A stretch of DNA of 53,538 nucleotides from Branchiostoma floridae (Eukaryota; Chordata; Leptocardii; Amphioxiformes; Branchiostomatidae). The position numbers were made by a program, and so were the translations under genes. Location: positions 374,001-427,538 of the forward strand of contig NC_049993.1 in the NCBI RefSeq assembly GCF_000003815.2. The letters run 5' to 3'. Shown here piece after piece: positions 27,646-39,100 of the stretch. The number at the start of each line of letters is the position of its first letter. Positions within the stretch are counted from its first letter, which is position 1. Below the pieces are notes generated by a model. It saw nothing but the letters and a program-made list of their open reading frames with translations. It did not search any database and had not been told where the DNA came from.

Positions 27646-28833
27646 ATGTCCAGTATCAGGGTGAAGTGCACGAAGTTAGGGTGTTCGAAGTTGTACGAAG
27701 TTGTACTAAGTTACAACCGTTTCCCACTGACTTTGAAGCTATATCGGGAGTCACAGATGACGTCAAAACATTTATTGGATGACGTCATCTAACTTCGTAC
27801 AGTAGGCAGGGTAGGGCGGCATGTGTGCGAAGTTGTCCTAAGTTGTGCAAAGTTACGTGACGTCATCTAACTTTGGACAGTGGGCAGGGTAGGGTGGCAT
27901 GTGTGCGAAGTTGTCCTAAGTTGTGCAAAGTTACGTGACGTCATCTAACTTTGGACAGTGGGCAGGGTAGGTCAACAAGTGTGCGAAGTTACGTGACGTC
28001 ATCTAACTTTGGACAGTGGGCAGGGTAGGTCAACAAGTGTGCGAAGTTGTCCTAAGTTGTGCAAAGTTACGTGACGTCATCTAACTTTAGACAGTGGGCA
28101 GGGTAGGTCAACAAGTGTGCGAAGTTACGTGACGTCATCTAACTTTGGACAGTGGGCAGGGTAGGTCAACAAGTGTGCGAAGTTGTCCTAAGTTGTGCAA
28201 TCCAAAGTTAATTAATACATAGTAAAAACTTATATATGTGTAAATAAGATACACACCACTCACGCATATAAACAAATAAAATATAGATGCACATTAATCA
28301 GCACAAAATCAATGTTCATGCATTGTAAAAAAATTCATTTATTTCAAATCTTTTGGTCTTTTATTTCTCCTCTTAACGTTCGTTTTAACAATGCACACAA
28401 AATAATTTAAGTTCACTCTTAATATTATATTTCCCTTTTTTTACGTCACTTCTAAATACAAGTACCTGAAAACATCTCCCCTATCTATTCATAAACTACA
28501 TGTATTGCAGTCATCTTGCACTACTTTGTATCATAAGAAGTAGTAGTTGTTATTCTATTCCTTGTAATTTAACAATTAATTGAAGTACAGACAACTTTGG
28601 TAAAGTCCCGTCTTCTTATTCAAAGTTTGGATGACATCATAATTAAGATGACGTCATAACTTCGGACAACTTCGTACACCCCCCGGCTTACTGTCCAAAG
28701 TTAGGATGACGTCATGGTTAGCGTCACGTCATAACTTTGGACAAGTTCGGACAACTTTGGACAACTTTGGACAACTTCAGACATCTAAATTAACTTAGGA
28801 CAACTTCGTGCATTTCACCCTGATACTGGACAT
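27646..28833. mobile_element. TIR element packed with TGACGTCA sites
   Basis: The ends are inverted repeats: ATGTCCAGTATCAGGGTGAA at the left and TTCACCCTGATACTGGACAT at the right, continuing through TGCACGAAGTT. Inside, 27780-28200 is a tandem array of 58-80 bp units built from TGCGAAGTTGTCCTAAGTTG, GTTACGTGACGTCATCTAAC and GACAGTGGGCAGGGTAGG. The palindrome TGACGTCA was counted nine times (seven on the left side, two near 28650 and 28705). The right side repeats inverse words such as GGACAACTTTGGACAACTTT. No transposase; the central part is AT-rich. Confidence 0.8.
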
Positions 28834-30700
28834 GGGTGCATTTTGCAGCTGCATTGTGTGATTTGCAGTTTCATAGTTGACTTGACCTTATTTGGATCCA
28901 CATTTAACTTAACAACGTTGTTAGCTATTCTTCCTGTGGTCATCCACATTGAAATACATCAATATAATATCACATAATGGACATTACAGAAAGATTACAA
29001 AATGATCACACTAAAATTACATCAGACATATCATAAATATGTACATCACAAACTGCAGATTTAAGAGAAAATACAAGCTCTGTCCTATCAAGTAACTGTG
29101 TCGAAAACGTCTATTTTTGGAAACGGCCGAAAGTTGCTGATGTCAACCATATAATTGAATCAGCAAGTTCTAAAAGTTAGCCCGCAATAGTATCATTTCG
29201 AATGAGATGTACTTACCACGGCTCCATCTTCACATCACACAATCACAGACACAGGGTAACTCATAGATACCACTGCCGCACGATTGCATCTCGATATGGC
29301 ATAACGTCCTGGTGAAGATCAGTGACCTCCGACGAGTGTTTGGAAGTATTGTTGCCATACTATTGCAATAGTTTTTGGTAGGTGGGTACATGAGTGTATG
29401 ATAGTGTGCCCCCTATTTCTCGACCTTGGTACTGCAGCAGCACGTTTTGTATCATATCTTTGGACCTGTTAAAGCTGTGGTGTTGATTTGTAGGTGGTGG
29501 GTATGTGTAAATTGGGCCTTGTAGAATCTGTTGATGGATTGTGGTGATATTTGGTACGTAAGTAGGCGTTCTGACCCCAACCGTTCTAAAGGGTTTATGG
29601 CCCTATGGCGGTTGATCGCGGTACTGCAGTCAAACCCCCTTGGTATGGAATGGTATAGTCTACATATATGTCATGGATAGAGGGTATCAGATGACAGTGT
29701 GTTGTGGATGCTGTATATCTGCTGGGATGTTGCACTGGAATTAGATACAAATTAAGTGAATCAAGAGATAGTTGGCATAATCAATGATGAAAGTTTATAG
29801 ACCCATTGTATTTCATGATAGGACTCTCATGTAACTGAGACGGAGAAAAATATTGACAGATATCACTTATGCAAATGAAGACCTATTTCGCATAATTGAC
29901 TAGAAAATAACATCATTCCTCAATGGTAAAGGCTAGGAAATTCATCCACATGTTCAAGTTAAGTAAGGGTGAATATTATTACTGCGGGCTTACTAGTTCT
30001 ACACTAACTAGATAATGTAAACATGAACATCGCCATGCATGGATTATGCAAATGTGTAAGAAATTTCTTTAATTTTTCTTTAAAAATCTCCAAATATTTC
30101 TCGGAAGTATAAGGTCTCCAAACTGCTTTTGCCTGTGTGTTTTGTTCCGTAGGTCCCGATGATATAAATTTTGGACACTTCATTTTCAGGTAATTCAGTA
30201 TTATAGACAAACACATGCTGGTCGCCTGTCAAGAGCTACTCAACCAGCTCTCCAAGCAGAGGCTAGGGCACTACCTTGGTTACTGCCTGGTGTTATAATA
30301 GATTACCTGGACATAATGGAAACAGATATGTGGTCACACCGCAATCCCGCTGGCCAATTCAGTATCATCACAAACCATCGGATACCCTCTTGCAAAACAC
30401 AACCTGCTAAAAACATAAACATCTAGGCGAAGATGATTATGTATGTGAATATTAATACTGAAGTCGTCATCTATAAAAAATTCAAACATGTGTACAACAA
30501 CTCAACTGTGTCATCTGTGACTGGAGTGTTTTCGACAAGTTATCACCTTGCTTTAGAAGGTGGACAAACACCATTCATGGGTTGCCACTGTGCTATGTTG
30601 TCACGGTACACAGGACATGTGTGTCTAATGGGAGGGGTGAACACGAAAATCACGCAAATAGATAACGTCACTTAAAACCTTCTTTCAAGTGAAGGAAGCC
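28834..30700. other. Intergenic; degraded repeats only
   Basis: The phrase CCTTGGTACTGCAGCAGCAC near 29425 resembles CCTTGGTACTGCAGCGCAAC in the family A copy at 49.77 kb. ATGCAAATGAAGACC near 29870 also recalls family A. No coding exon was recognised; the open frames at 30004-30216 (-) and 30433-30675 (+) have no signature. Confidence 0.35.
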
Positions 30701-30719
30701 GGCTGTGTGTGTGCCTGCA

Positions 30720-30753
<34 letters not shown>

Positions 30754-30962
30754 TGTGTGCGTGTGTGTGTATGTACCTACGTGTGTGTGTGTGTGTGTGT
30801 GTGTGCGTGTGTGCGTGCGTGTGTGTGTACGTGCCTGCATATGTGTGTGTGTGTGTGTGTGTATATGTACCTACATGTGTGTGTGTGTGCGTGTGTGTGT
30901 GTGTACGTGCATGCGCGCGCGTGTGTGTGTGTGTGCGTGCGTGTGTGTGCGTGCGCGTGTCT
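30701..30962. repeat. TG/CA microsatellite with GTGCG variants
   Basis: About 260 bp of alternating purine-pyrimidine TG repeats, broken by GTGCG, GTGCCTGCAT and GTACCTAC words. It is open in all frames, so the Cys-Val and His-Thr reading frames on both strands are artefacts. Such sequence can adopt left-handed DNA and is usually polymorphic. Confidence 0.95.
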
Positions 30963-33770
30963 TGAATAGTAGTCACGCTTCTTTAAGCAAAACGAAAATG
31001 GCATACACTGCTGTCCCAATGAATCTAATCTTAAATATCGTTCTGTAATTTCTATTACATTTGATTACTATTTTAGTTCACCTGGAAGGGATTTTTCCGT
31101 TTACTTGTTGCCTGGTTCTAGCGGAGTTTTGGTCGAGCTGGATGGATCACATACGAGAAAATAAACATCTGCTGAGCAAAGTCCATAGTAGTTGTTAACA
31201 TCCCCTGTGTGGGGGCATTGCGTTCCGAGTATGTTCTTTAGATAGTGGCTCATAGTGCGTTCTATGTACGTTTCGGGGTGTGTTTGCACCATCGGAAACT
31301 GGAAAATATATTTCTCATCACTTATTAAATAGACAAATTGTTAAGCTCAACTGTCATGTTTGTCACTTTCCTGGGGATTTACTCTTGTGAAGCTACCTTC
31401 GACAAATACCCACAAAACAGATAGCAGAATCAGGTGAAATATTTTTTTTCGCTGATGTTGTCAAAGAGAATTCGAATGTACTTTCGAAAATGTCAAACGA
31501 GTCAGAGCGCCAAGGAACCACTCTCGACACTTCTGAGAGTGATTCGGACCGGTCACAACATTAAATGAAATTACTTCATTTTGCAAGTTTGTGGGGTCTA
31601 CCGAAACACCACAAACAACCTCAAACTGCTCTAATATACACTGTACATGGGGACAACGGCGTCGCATGCATTAATGAAAACAAAGCAGGTCCTAAGTATT
31701 TACCAGTTATTTGGAGTTTAAGTCAGCCGGTTTCAAGATTGAAGCAATTTGAGGCTGAAAAAACACTTAGTACACAAATATTATACTAAGTAAGTTGACA
31801 ATGATGGAATTGTGCTATGCTATAATCTATCAGTTTTATCGTACAGTCATCTGTGGACTAAAGAAGGTATTGATTGAGAACGTCCCCATGCAGACTCCTA
31901 ACACTAGACGATCCAATATGGTGACCAGTAATTGCTTCAATCTTGAAACCGCTCTCGAGTTATCCTCGTCCAAAGTCTCATCCGGAAGGAAACCGGCGCG
32001 AATTCCCAAAAAAAGCCACTGGAGGGCCCAAACTCACAGCCCTCACTCTCTGCCTCAAAGGCTAGCCACCACTCACGACCACAGCATGTCCAGAACACGA
32101 GGTGTATAAAAAAGTAAAGCCGATTTATTTTTCGAACAAAAAAAATGCCATTTCTGACATTTCAATGAGAACGAGTGACAGACGGGAAATACACCAGCTA
32201 TCAGGCCATATTATTTCAATCATATGAATGATATCATGCGGTTGGAAAGGTCGGACAAATAGTTGAACAGAGTATGGTGTACAGAATAACCCATTCTTCA
32301 TTCTTGTTCTTTCACATATTCTTCTTAGTCACTTGTTGAAACGTTGAAATTGGTTTTGGCATTCTATGACGGTGCGACATTTGTTTGTTTTCAGAAACGG
32401 AGGGAATTTAATGCACGCGAAAATACCCTCCATGTTATCGAATCAACAGCGAGCTTTGGCTTTCAACAAAGCTGATCAAGAAAATGTGAGCTTTAGTATA
32501 TACCACGCAGATATCTTCAGCTTTATTGGTCGGTATGGCGAGCAAGATCGGTTTATGAGGTAAATGTACTTTGTAAAGAGTTTCAGATGACCTATATATT
32601 TGCAAAATGTGACAAATTTAATCATATCCTTCTAGTTTCTTCTACTTCATCAAAACGACACTAAAAATGTTTTTTTTACCTACGGTGTAACTTAACGGTG
32701 GTGGGACAATGGTTGTCACCGGTTGACGATCCCATACTACCTTGTGCAGCAGACGTTCCAAACGCAACTTTTGACTTTCACATACAATACATTACTGCTA
32801 TATCCCCTTGAAAATTTCATCATCATCATCGGTCGACGAGCTTACACACGACGGGGTGACATACCCTTTGGCTGGCTAATTACAAGACGGGGATGCGCCA
32901 GGTCTCCCGTCCGGGTGAATGATGTAAATCACCATGTGGCTGATACGAAACAGAGGTTCGCCAGGCCTCCATCTGGGTAATTACTCTGTGACTGGAGGGT
33001 AACAGAGTCTTGTAATCACTTTATGCGTTGAGTGTTCGCACCTATAACTCTATGTTCCGTTTGCCGCAATCGTATGTTGTTTGGCATGTCATCTGTATTC
33101 CGTTGCGAAATGATGCACGTTCTTTTTTTTCGCGGTAGCTGTATTTATCGTGGATGTAATAATTTCAGTTTTCACCCCTACGCTGTCCGGTAAAGTGGTT
33201 CAGGTCTTCGTTATGATCGCGCATTAAGCTTTAAATATCGTCAAGCAAATGTTGTCCTCGTCAGATTATGCCATCTCCTTCGGGCTTTGCGTTTCCAGTA
33301 CTGAGGTTGGTTTGATATAGCATACTGTTAGCATTTTGCGCGGTTGATAGTCATATGCATTTTATGGTTAGAATGTGTTTGATCCTTGGGATTTTTTTTT
33401 CGCGGTAGCTGTTTTCATTATCGATGTAATACTTTGAGAAATCACCTCTATTTCCCTGGTATTGTGGAACAGCTGGCCTATGGGCGATGGAGTTTGGCGA
33501 TTACTTTTCTCCAAGCAAATATGGAGTTATCTCCACAGCTGTCACTGCCCCACTTTTTAAAAAGGTGTGCGTGGTTGTTTTTACTTGGTGTCGTTCGATT
33601 GAGACGCTGATTTTGCTGTTGATGCGTACAGGACTGTGTTTTAAATTTGGCAGTGATAGGTATGTTAGCTTTTAAGTAAGTTTTGTCATACACCACAGAA
33701 AACATCACCACCGGCATTAAACATAATTGGGTCACAGAGTATGTTACCTACGGTCACTTGTTTGAACTGA
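30963..33770. other. Intergenic; family A tail fragment and a diverged direct repeat
   Basis: At about 31925-32100 the words GAGTTATCCTCGTC, GGAGGGCCCAAACT and CATGTCCAGAACACGAG match, in order, the 3' half of family A (49.05-49.2 kb). At 33120-33260 and 33390-33540 two diverged direct repeats share TTTTTTTTCGCGGTAGCTGT, then GATGTAATA and CAAGCAAAT. Nothing else was recognised. Confidence 0.4.
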
Positions 33771-33774
33771 ATCA

Positions 33775-34038
33775 CCAACCCCAGACAGAAGGATTTGCTC
33801 CATCGCACATCGCACCATCGCACGTGTGGGGGTTCTTTAACGTGCGCGGGGTGTGGCTCTCCCGATACACAGAAACTCCATTTAACGTCCTATCCGAGGG
33901 ACGGCCCAACTCGAAGCTGGGTACTCATTTTCACCTGAGTAAAGTGAGGAAAGCCGTGTTAAGCGCCTTTCCCGAGGGCACAAGATCGATGACAGGGCAG
34001 GATTTGAACCCGAGACCTCGCGCCACGCGGTCTCTTGA
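33775..34038 (-). mobile_element. tRNA-derived SINE
   Basis: On the minus strand the order is GAGGTCTCGGGTTCAAATCC (with a B-box-like GGTTCAAATCC), GTGCCCTCGGGAAAGGCGCT, CTTTCCTCACTTTACTCAGG, GGACGTTAAATGGAG and CACGTTAAAGAACCCCCACA. This is the body plan of tRNA-derived SINEs common in marine invertebrates (family knowledge). The A-box half upstream of the B box is missing or too degraded to see. The plus-strand frame 33683-34078 is an artefact. Confidence 0.6.
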
Positions 34039-36061
34039 AAATTTCAACATACATGATAATAGTGCTGTGGGTTTTTAAGCTTCTACAGGATTCCGTTCAC
34101 CTGCAGGTCTGGATACGACGTGCTGCTCCAATGAAAATAACTCAGGCGTTGTGTTAGTAAACAACTCGGACAATACGGTCCCTAGCCTAGAATGCAAAAC
34201 AGCATTATACAGATAGAACAAAACAGCCAGTATTGTTCTGTTTGCAAATACGACGTCTGTAAGGTGACAAACGAAACGGGTCTCTAACTACTTGGACATT
34301 GTGGCTGGGAAGAAGATGGTAATCATGTTTCATGTGCCCATGGCAGGGTCTGTCACCCGACATTATGCTTGATGTTTAAACACACGTATCTTCTTGTTAC
34401 TGAAGAATGTGGGTTAGAAATAGCACGGCTTCTGATCAAGAGCATACATCAGCGTATCAAGAACGTACATAAGCGTGATGAGAAATCATTTGCATCTTGG
34501 CGTCCTTATCGCACAGTACACATGACTACCACCATCTAAATCGTTTCCATTTTAATTCAAGTGTCCATTTCAGCCTGCTTATGTCTGCATGCAGGAGTGG
34601 AGGGTACCCGCCATCTTTGGTTCCTTGGGCGTGGTTGTAGTGACCTAGCGGTTTGTAATTCTGCCTGACATGGCGTCACAAGTAGGGCGTTACGGGACAA
34701 AAGAAGCTCCACTATTATTAGGCTGTTTATGACATGAACGTCATTAAGCAAGGTTTGCCTTAATACCGTACGTGGTGGTCCTTCATTTCTGTAAAGCTCA
34801 AGAAGTTTGGCAGAGAAAAAGTTTGATAGTGAGGTCATTAACCTTGTAATCAACATGGTGCTGAAACACGCCCCTGCGAGTGTGACGGCTATGTCGTCAC
34901 AAGGGTCGGCCATGCCAGCTGATTGTCCTCTTGGTCGTTGACGCCTGTGACTATTCCAGGGGTAACCAGACTACACAGGGAGGAGTAAGACTCATCTTGG
35001 TGAATGCTTCGTTTTGCCTTTCAATCTAAAAGTCAGGTAACTCGCCAACACATGAGTGTCCCTTACATCATGCCCTCATTCCGTCTCAGATCCATTAGTC
35101 GATATGCCATGGCTTTTTGAGCTCCTGTTGTCCAAAGGATATCACCTAAGATCGGATTGAATTACTTCAAACTAGGTTGCGAGTAGCTTGTGCGCATGTA
35201 ACGTAAGTTGTGTGGAGGCTACAATACAAAAGTTCACAAGTGGCAGAGAGAAGATCTAGCTTTTTTTCAGACCCCTTATCGGCTTGAAGACATTACATGT
35301 AATTATAAAGTCTCCCAAACATTTGAGCATTAAGTATTGATTCATGATGACAAAGAACGGCGTCAGGGCCATGTTGGTCAGACCGAGCCGTTGAATAAAC
35401 ACATAATTGTGAGCCTTTGAGAAAAATATTGACATTAGTGACAAGTATCCAGTTTATTGCAAATATGCATGCCCTCACATATTTCTCTTTACAAAGTTCA
35501 TTGAGACCGTATCATTTGTGTAACTGAAAGATGTCGCTAGCCTGGTGACTCGACAATGTGTGATTTGAGTTGACCTCGCGGTCATGCTGACGCTCCTCAC
35601 CTGACTAATGGACAAACTATCTTCAATGTTTTCCCTGTCAATGAATCACAGGGGTCAGTGGATTCACGATATATAATACAGCGTCCGTGATTGGTCTCGT
35701 ATAGGGCATACTCTTTCAGATGCCTATAGCGGATGGCCAATGAGGACACCGCTTTGTTAACCTTACAGGTGGCTAGCCGTCAGCGGTGTATGAAAAGGGA
35801 GGTGTTACTTGATTGGCTCTTTGCTGAAGAGACATCCTCGGACCACACCCGTCCACACCCTTCAAGCTGTGTTTGCAAAATGGGCGGTGTGCCTCACTGG
35901 GCATATAGAAAGTCACCAAGCGTCATCTCCCACTGTTCGCTCTGCTACGGGAAAGGTAGTACCAGTCACCAGTTGGACACAAGCTTTGTTCGTTTTTAGA
36001 AAACCTCTCATCTACCCTGACACACGTACAAGAAGGCCATAATTCGCTTGGACTCTGGAAT
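34039..36061. other. Upstream region of gene 2
   Basis: No repeat family was recognised with confidence. The last 360 nt before the ATG at 36062 are presumably 5' UTR and promoter. The open frame at 35733-35999 has no signature and could act as an upstream ORF. Confidence 0.35.
35669..35678 (+). promoter_or_regulatory. Possible TATA box of gene 2
   Basis: ATATATAATA lies about 390 bp before the start codon of the signal-peptide exon, followed by GTGATTGGTCTCG, which contains a reverse CCAAT word. Position and composition would suit a core promoter, but AT-rich words like this are common, so this is a guess. Confidence 0.2.
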
Positions 36062-36131
36062 ATGGATTTACCATGCGAGAGGTCCGCTCTCCTCTGGTTT
36101 TTACTGGTCGTTTCTGCTCTACTTCATGCAG
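36062..36131 (+). CDS. Gene 2 first coding exon: signal peptide
   Basis: ATG opens MDLPCERSALLWFLLVVSAL, then LHAG, a short polar N-region with Arg, a hydrophobic core and a small-residue end: a clear signal peptide. The donor GCAG|GTAAGT leaves at phase 1, exactly the phase needed by the exon at 43073. It is the nearest upstream exon of this type, but the link across 6.9 kb is inferred from phase and function. Confidence 0.7.
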
Positions 36132-39100
36132 GTAAGTCCAAACAACACTGCTAATAATTGACGCTTGTTGGAACACACTTCAGACGAGCTCGAATTTTCT
36201 TGAAAGGAAATTAGCTGGGAGTGATAGATAGATGTATGTCCGAGGGTTTTTCAGAGTTTAAAAGTTGTTCAGACCAGGACGCTTATTTCTGCTATGGTAC
36301 ATAACGTCGCGCTAGTGGTTCGTTGGCATGGATACATGAGACTTGGCGCCTACATGACCTGCTGTGGTTAAAAAAAACACATATCGTTTACATTAACATT
36401 CGGACTATAAAAATAATAATTACACAAACAATCACCCCATAAAACATTGATAGGATTATGCAGCAGGGATCCAATGTAAACCACTAGACACCCTCCCAGC
36501 ATGGGGGACGCGATAAGCTGCTTAGTTGTTAGGACAGGACACAGGGACTGTTTGATTTACTAGTAAGTCTGTGTTAAAGAAACAGGTCAGGAAAACAGGT
36601 TGTTTCAGAGACCGGTGCTGACACGTTAACTTCAGTGACAAAATGTATTCCTCCAGATTCTAATCAGGGGCGTAAAATTAACGACCTGCTGATCAAAGTC
36701 ATCCGGTTTTTTAAAAGTCGATTCTGGATTAATCAATATTTTACGATTTGTGGTCACTTGATTTTCACAGGTTACGGTTTGAATAGTTCAGCAGAGAGAA
36801 TAAACACACGTAAACACATTACAAACGCCCTTTGAACTTAATCCAGACAATAATAGTGTCCCCTCCCTCCTTACAGTGACCGTATGTTGCTAAGTTGTTG
36901 ACATGGATAATGCACATGGGAAACTTTACATCTGGTGTGTGAGACGATACAATGTCTGTTGTGTTAGCTTATTGACAAGACTGCTGGGGGGAAGAAAGTC
37001 TTCTCCTGTACCTCTAAGCCGTACATCCGGCACACATGATTGTTTGGGCTCTTCAGATTAGCTTTTCTGTTTTAATTTAACATTGTTCATAATTCTGTAT
37101 TAACATTAACACCCAGCCCATCCCTGCAGTACGTTATTACAGCTTCGAAACCCAAATCCTGCTCCGCAATTGCAAGTCATAATCACGTTCAGGAGACACA
37201 CGAGCAAGATGTCTATACCGTGCAGTGTTCTTTAGGGTAGCCAAACTACTTCAGAGTGCAGAAAAAAGGTCTAGTGGCATATCAACTGTGACATTTAGGA
37301 CCATCTATAGGGCGTTTATTTCGTAGTCGTCATCTTTACTTTCTTGCTTAGTAGCTTATACCTCCATTCTGCGCGTGGCTCTTCTTTCATCTGGTAAACA
37401 GTCAGAAACTGCTTTCACATTCATCGATGATAAATACTACACAGTACCTATCATATCATTCACAAGGTTGCACTCCCAGCCCCATCCCCTTTACATAGTA
37501 CCGTTTACCCCTTTTCTTATGTCCGATAGAGTATTGCGTCAACTGCCCTATCGGACACTGCCGCACACCGTGCAGTGTAAACAATAACAACAGGCGTGGC
37601 CGTGCGAAGGCTATACCAGTGGCGGGCGGTCATGCCTGGCCACAAGTACCCGACAAATTGTGATACTGAAGGTGGGAACATACAGACACCCACACCCGGA
37701 CAGACAGAGACACACACAGGCACACACAGACACACACAGACACACACAGACACACACACACACGCGCGCGAGAAAAGAGACTCTTTAGTAAGTAAGTAAT
37801 ATATGCAAAATTGCGTTAACTCAAATTGAGTCATCGTCAGGTGTTATCTTACGCGCAGACAGGACCGACACCCGCGCCACTTCATACCTGGCACGGCTCT
37901 AGGTCGTACCCACTCAGGGGTAACGTCAGGTAACAAACGTCACGGACAGCCGATTAGCAGGTACGCAAACAGCCGATCAGTCATTCCGGGCACACTTGCC
38001 GGGATTATGTTCAGCCTGCTGGAGCGGCCTTTGTGAATCATGGGTGTGTTAACTTCACATAGCTGTGAATGATGGACGTGTTAACCTTCACATACCGGGG
38101 GGCTGCCGTGTTCGACCCAAGCCTCTGTGTTTGATAAGATTAGCCGCGCTGTTCTTGCAGCAGCGCTAGCGTGGCCAGGGGGGAATATTGGATGGCCTCA
38201 AAGGAAGGACGCAAGGCTGTATCTAGTACAGTTTTATCCGCCAAGTAGAATGTTGTATTCTAAGAATCAGATTGAGATCAATCGTTGTCAAGATATCAAG
38301 ATATATGACATCAAAAATGCTTGTCTTTCGGGAACGGCCTCCGGATGTTTAACTATTTAATTGGCCCTATGGGAGCAAATGTGGTCTAAGGCAAAATATA
38401 TACTCTACTCTCAGTTCTTTCTATTTTCATGACTAAGATATATTTCTCACTTGAGTTCGGAGACATCACACCTCAATGAAATAGATGTTATGCAAATGAT
38501 CAAAACATTTGCATAATTTACGCATGTAACACAACTCACAAGCATAAAGTCCATATCATTTATAACATTTTCGATCATTTTTGTATTTATTATGCAAATG
38601 AATGTTTGGTATCTGTTTATGTTCCACCTGCTATGAATTACTCATGGAAAGCAATTGAATTATACAGTTATAAAATTTTCTCATAAATTATGCAAATTAA
38701 GTTGGCCTAAGGTACCTGCATGCCTTTAAATGATGGAAATCGAGGAGGTAGCTTGTACCACACGTCAACTAAAGTAAAGGACCTTACTACAAAGTCCTCT
38801 AGTGCCGTTTCCTATACTAAGGGCGCAACCCGCCGCACGTGTAACTGCGTGCTGTGTACCTGCAAAAATGTGGGCAATATTTTGGGATCCGTAAGTGGTA
38901 AGTACCGCCTCCGTGCGAAATCCTACGGAATTAAACGTACTGAGAGTGAATCCGCAGCCCGAACGCAGAGAAAGTTCTGAATGCACTTAACGTGCTACGG
39001 CGTGTCTGCGTGGTCCCAAATCCATTGGATTCCATAGGATTCCTTTTAGCCTTGCCAACTCATTTTACTTTGGGGCCAATTAAACAAACCTAGATCTTTG

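Noticed and set aside
30668-31048. Cys-Val and His-Thr rich ORFs on both strands
   Set aside because: They are translations of a TG/CA microsatellite.
33775-34038. Functional tRNA gene
   Set aside because: Only a B-box-like word is present; no cloverleaf or A box can be drawn, and the rest matches a SINE body.
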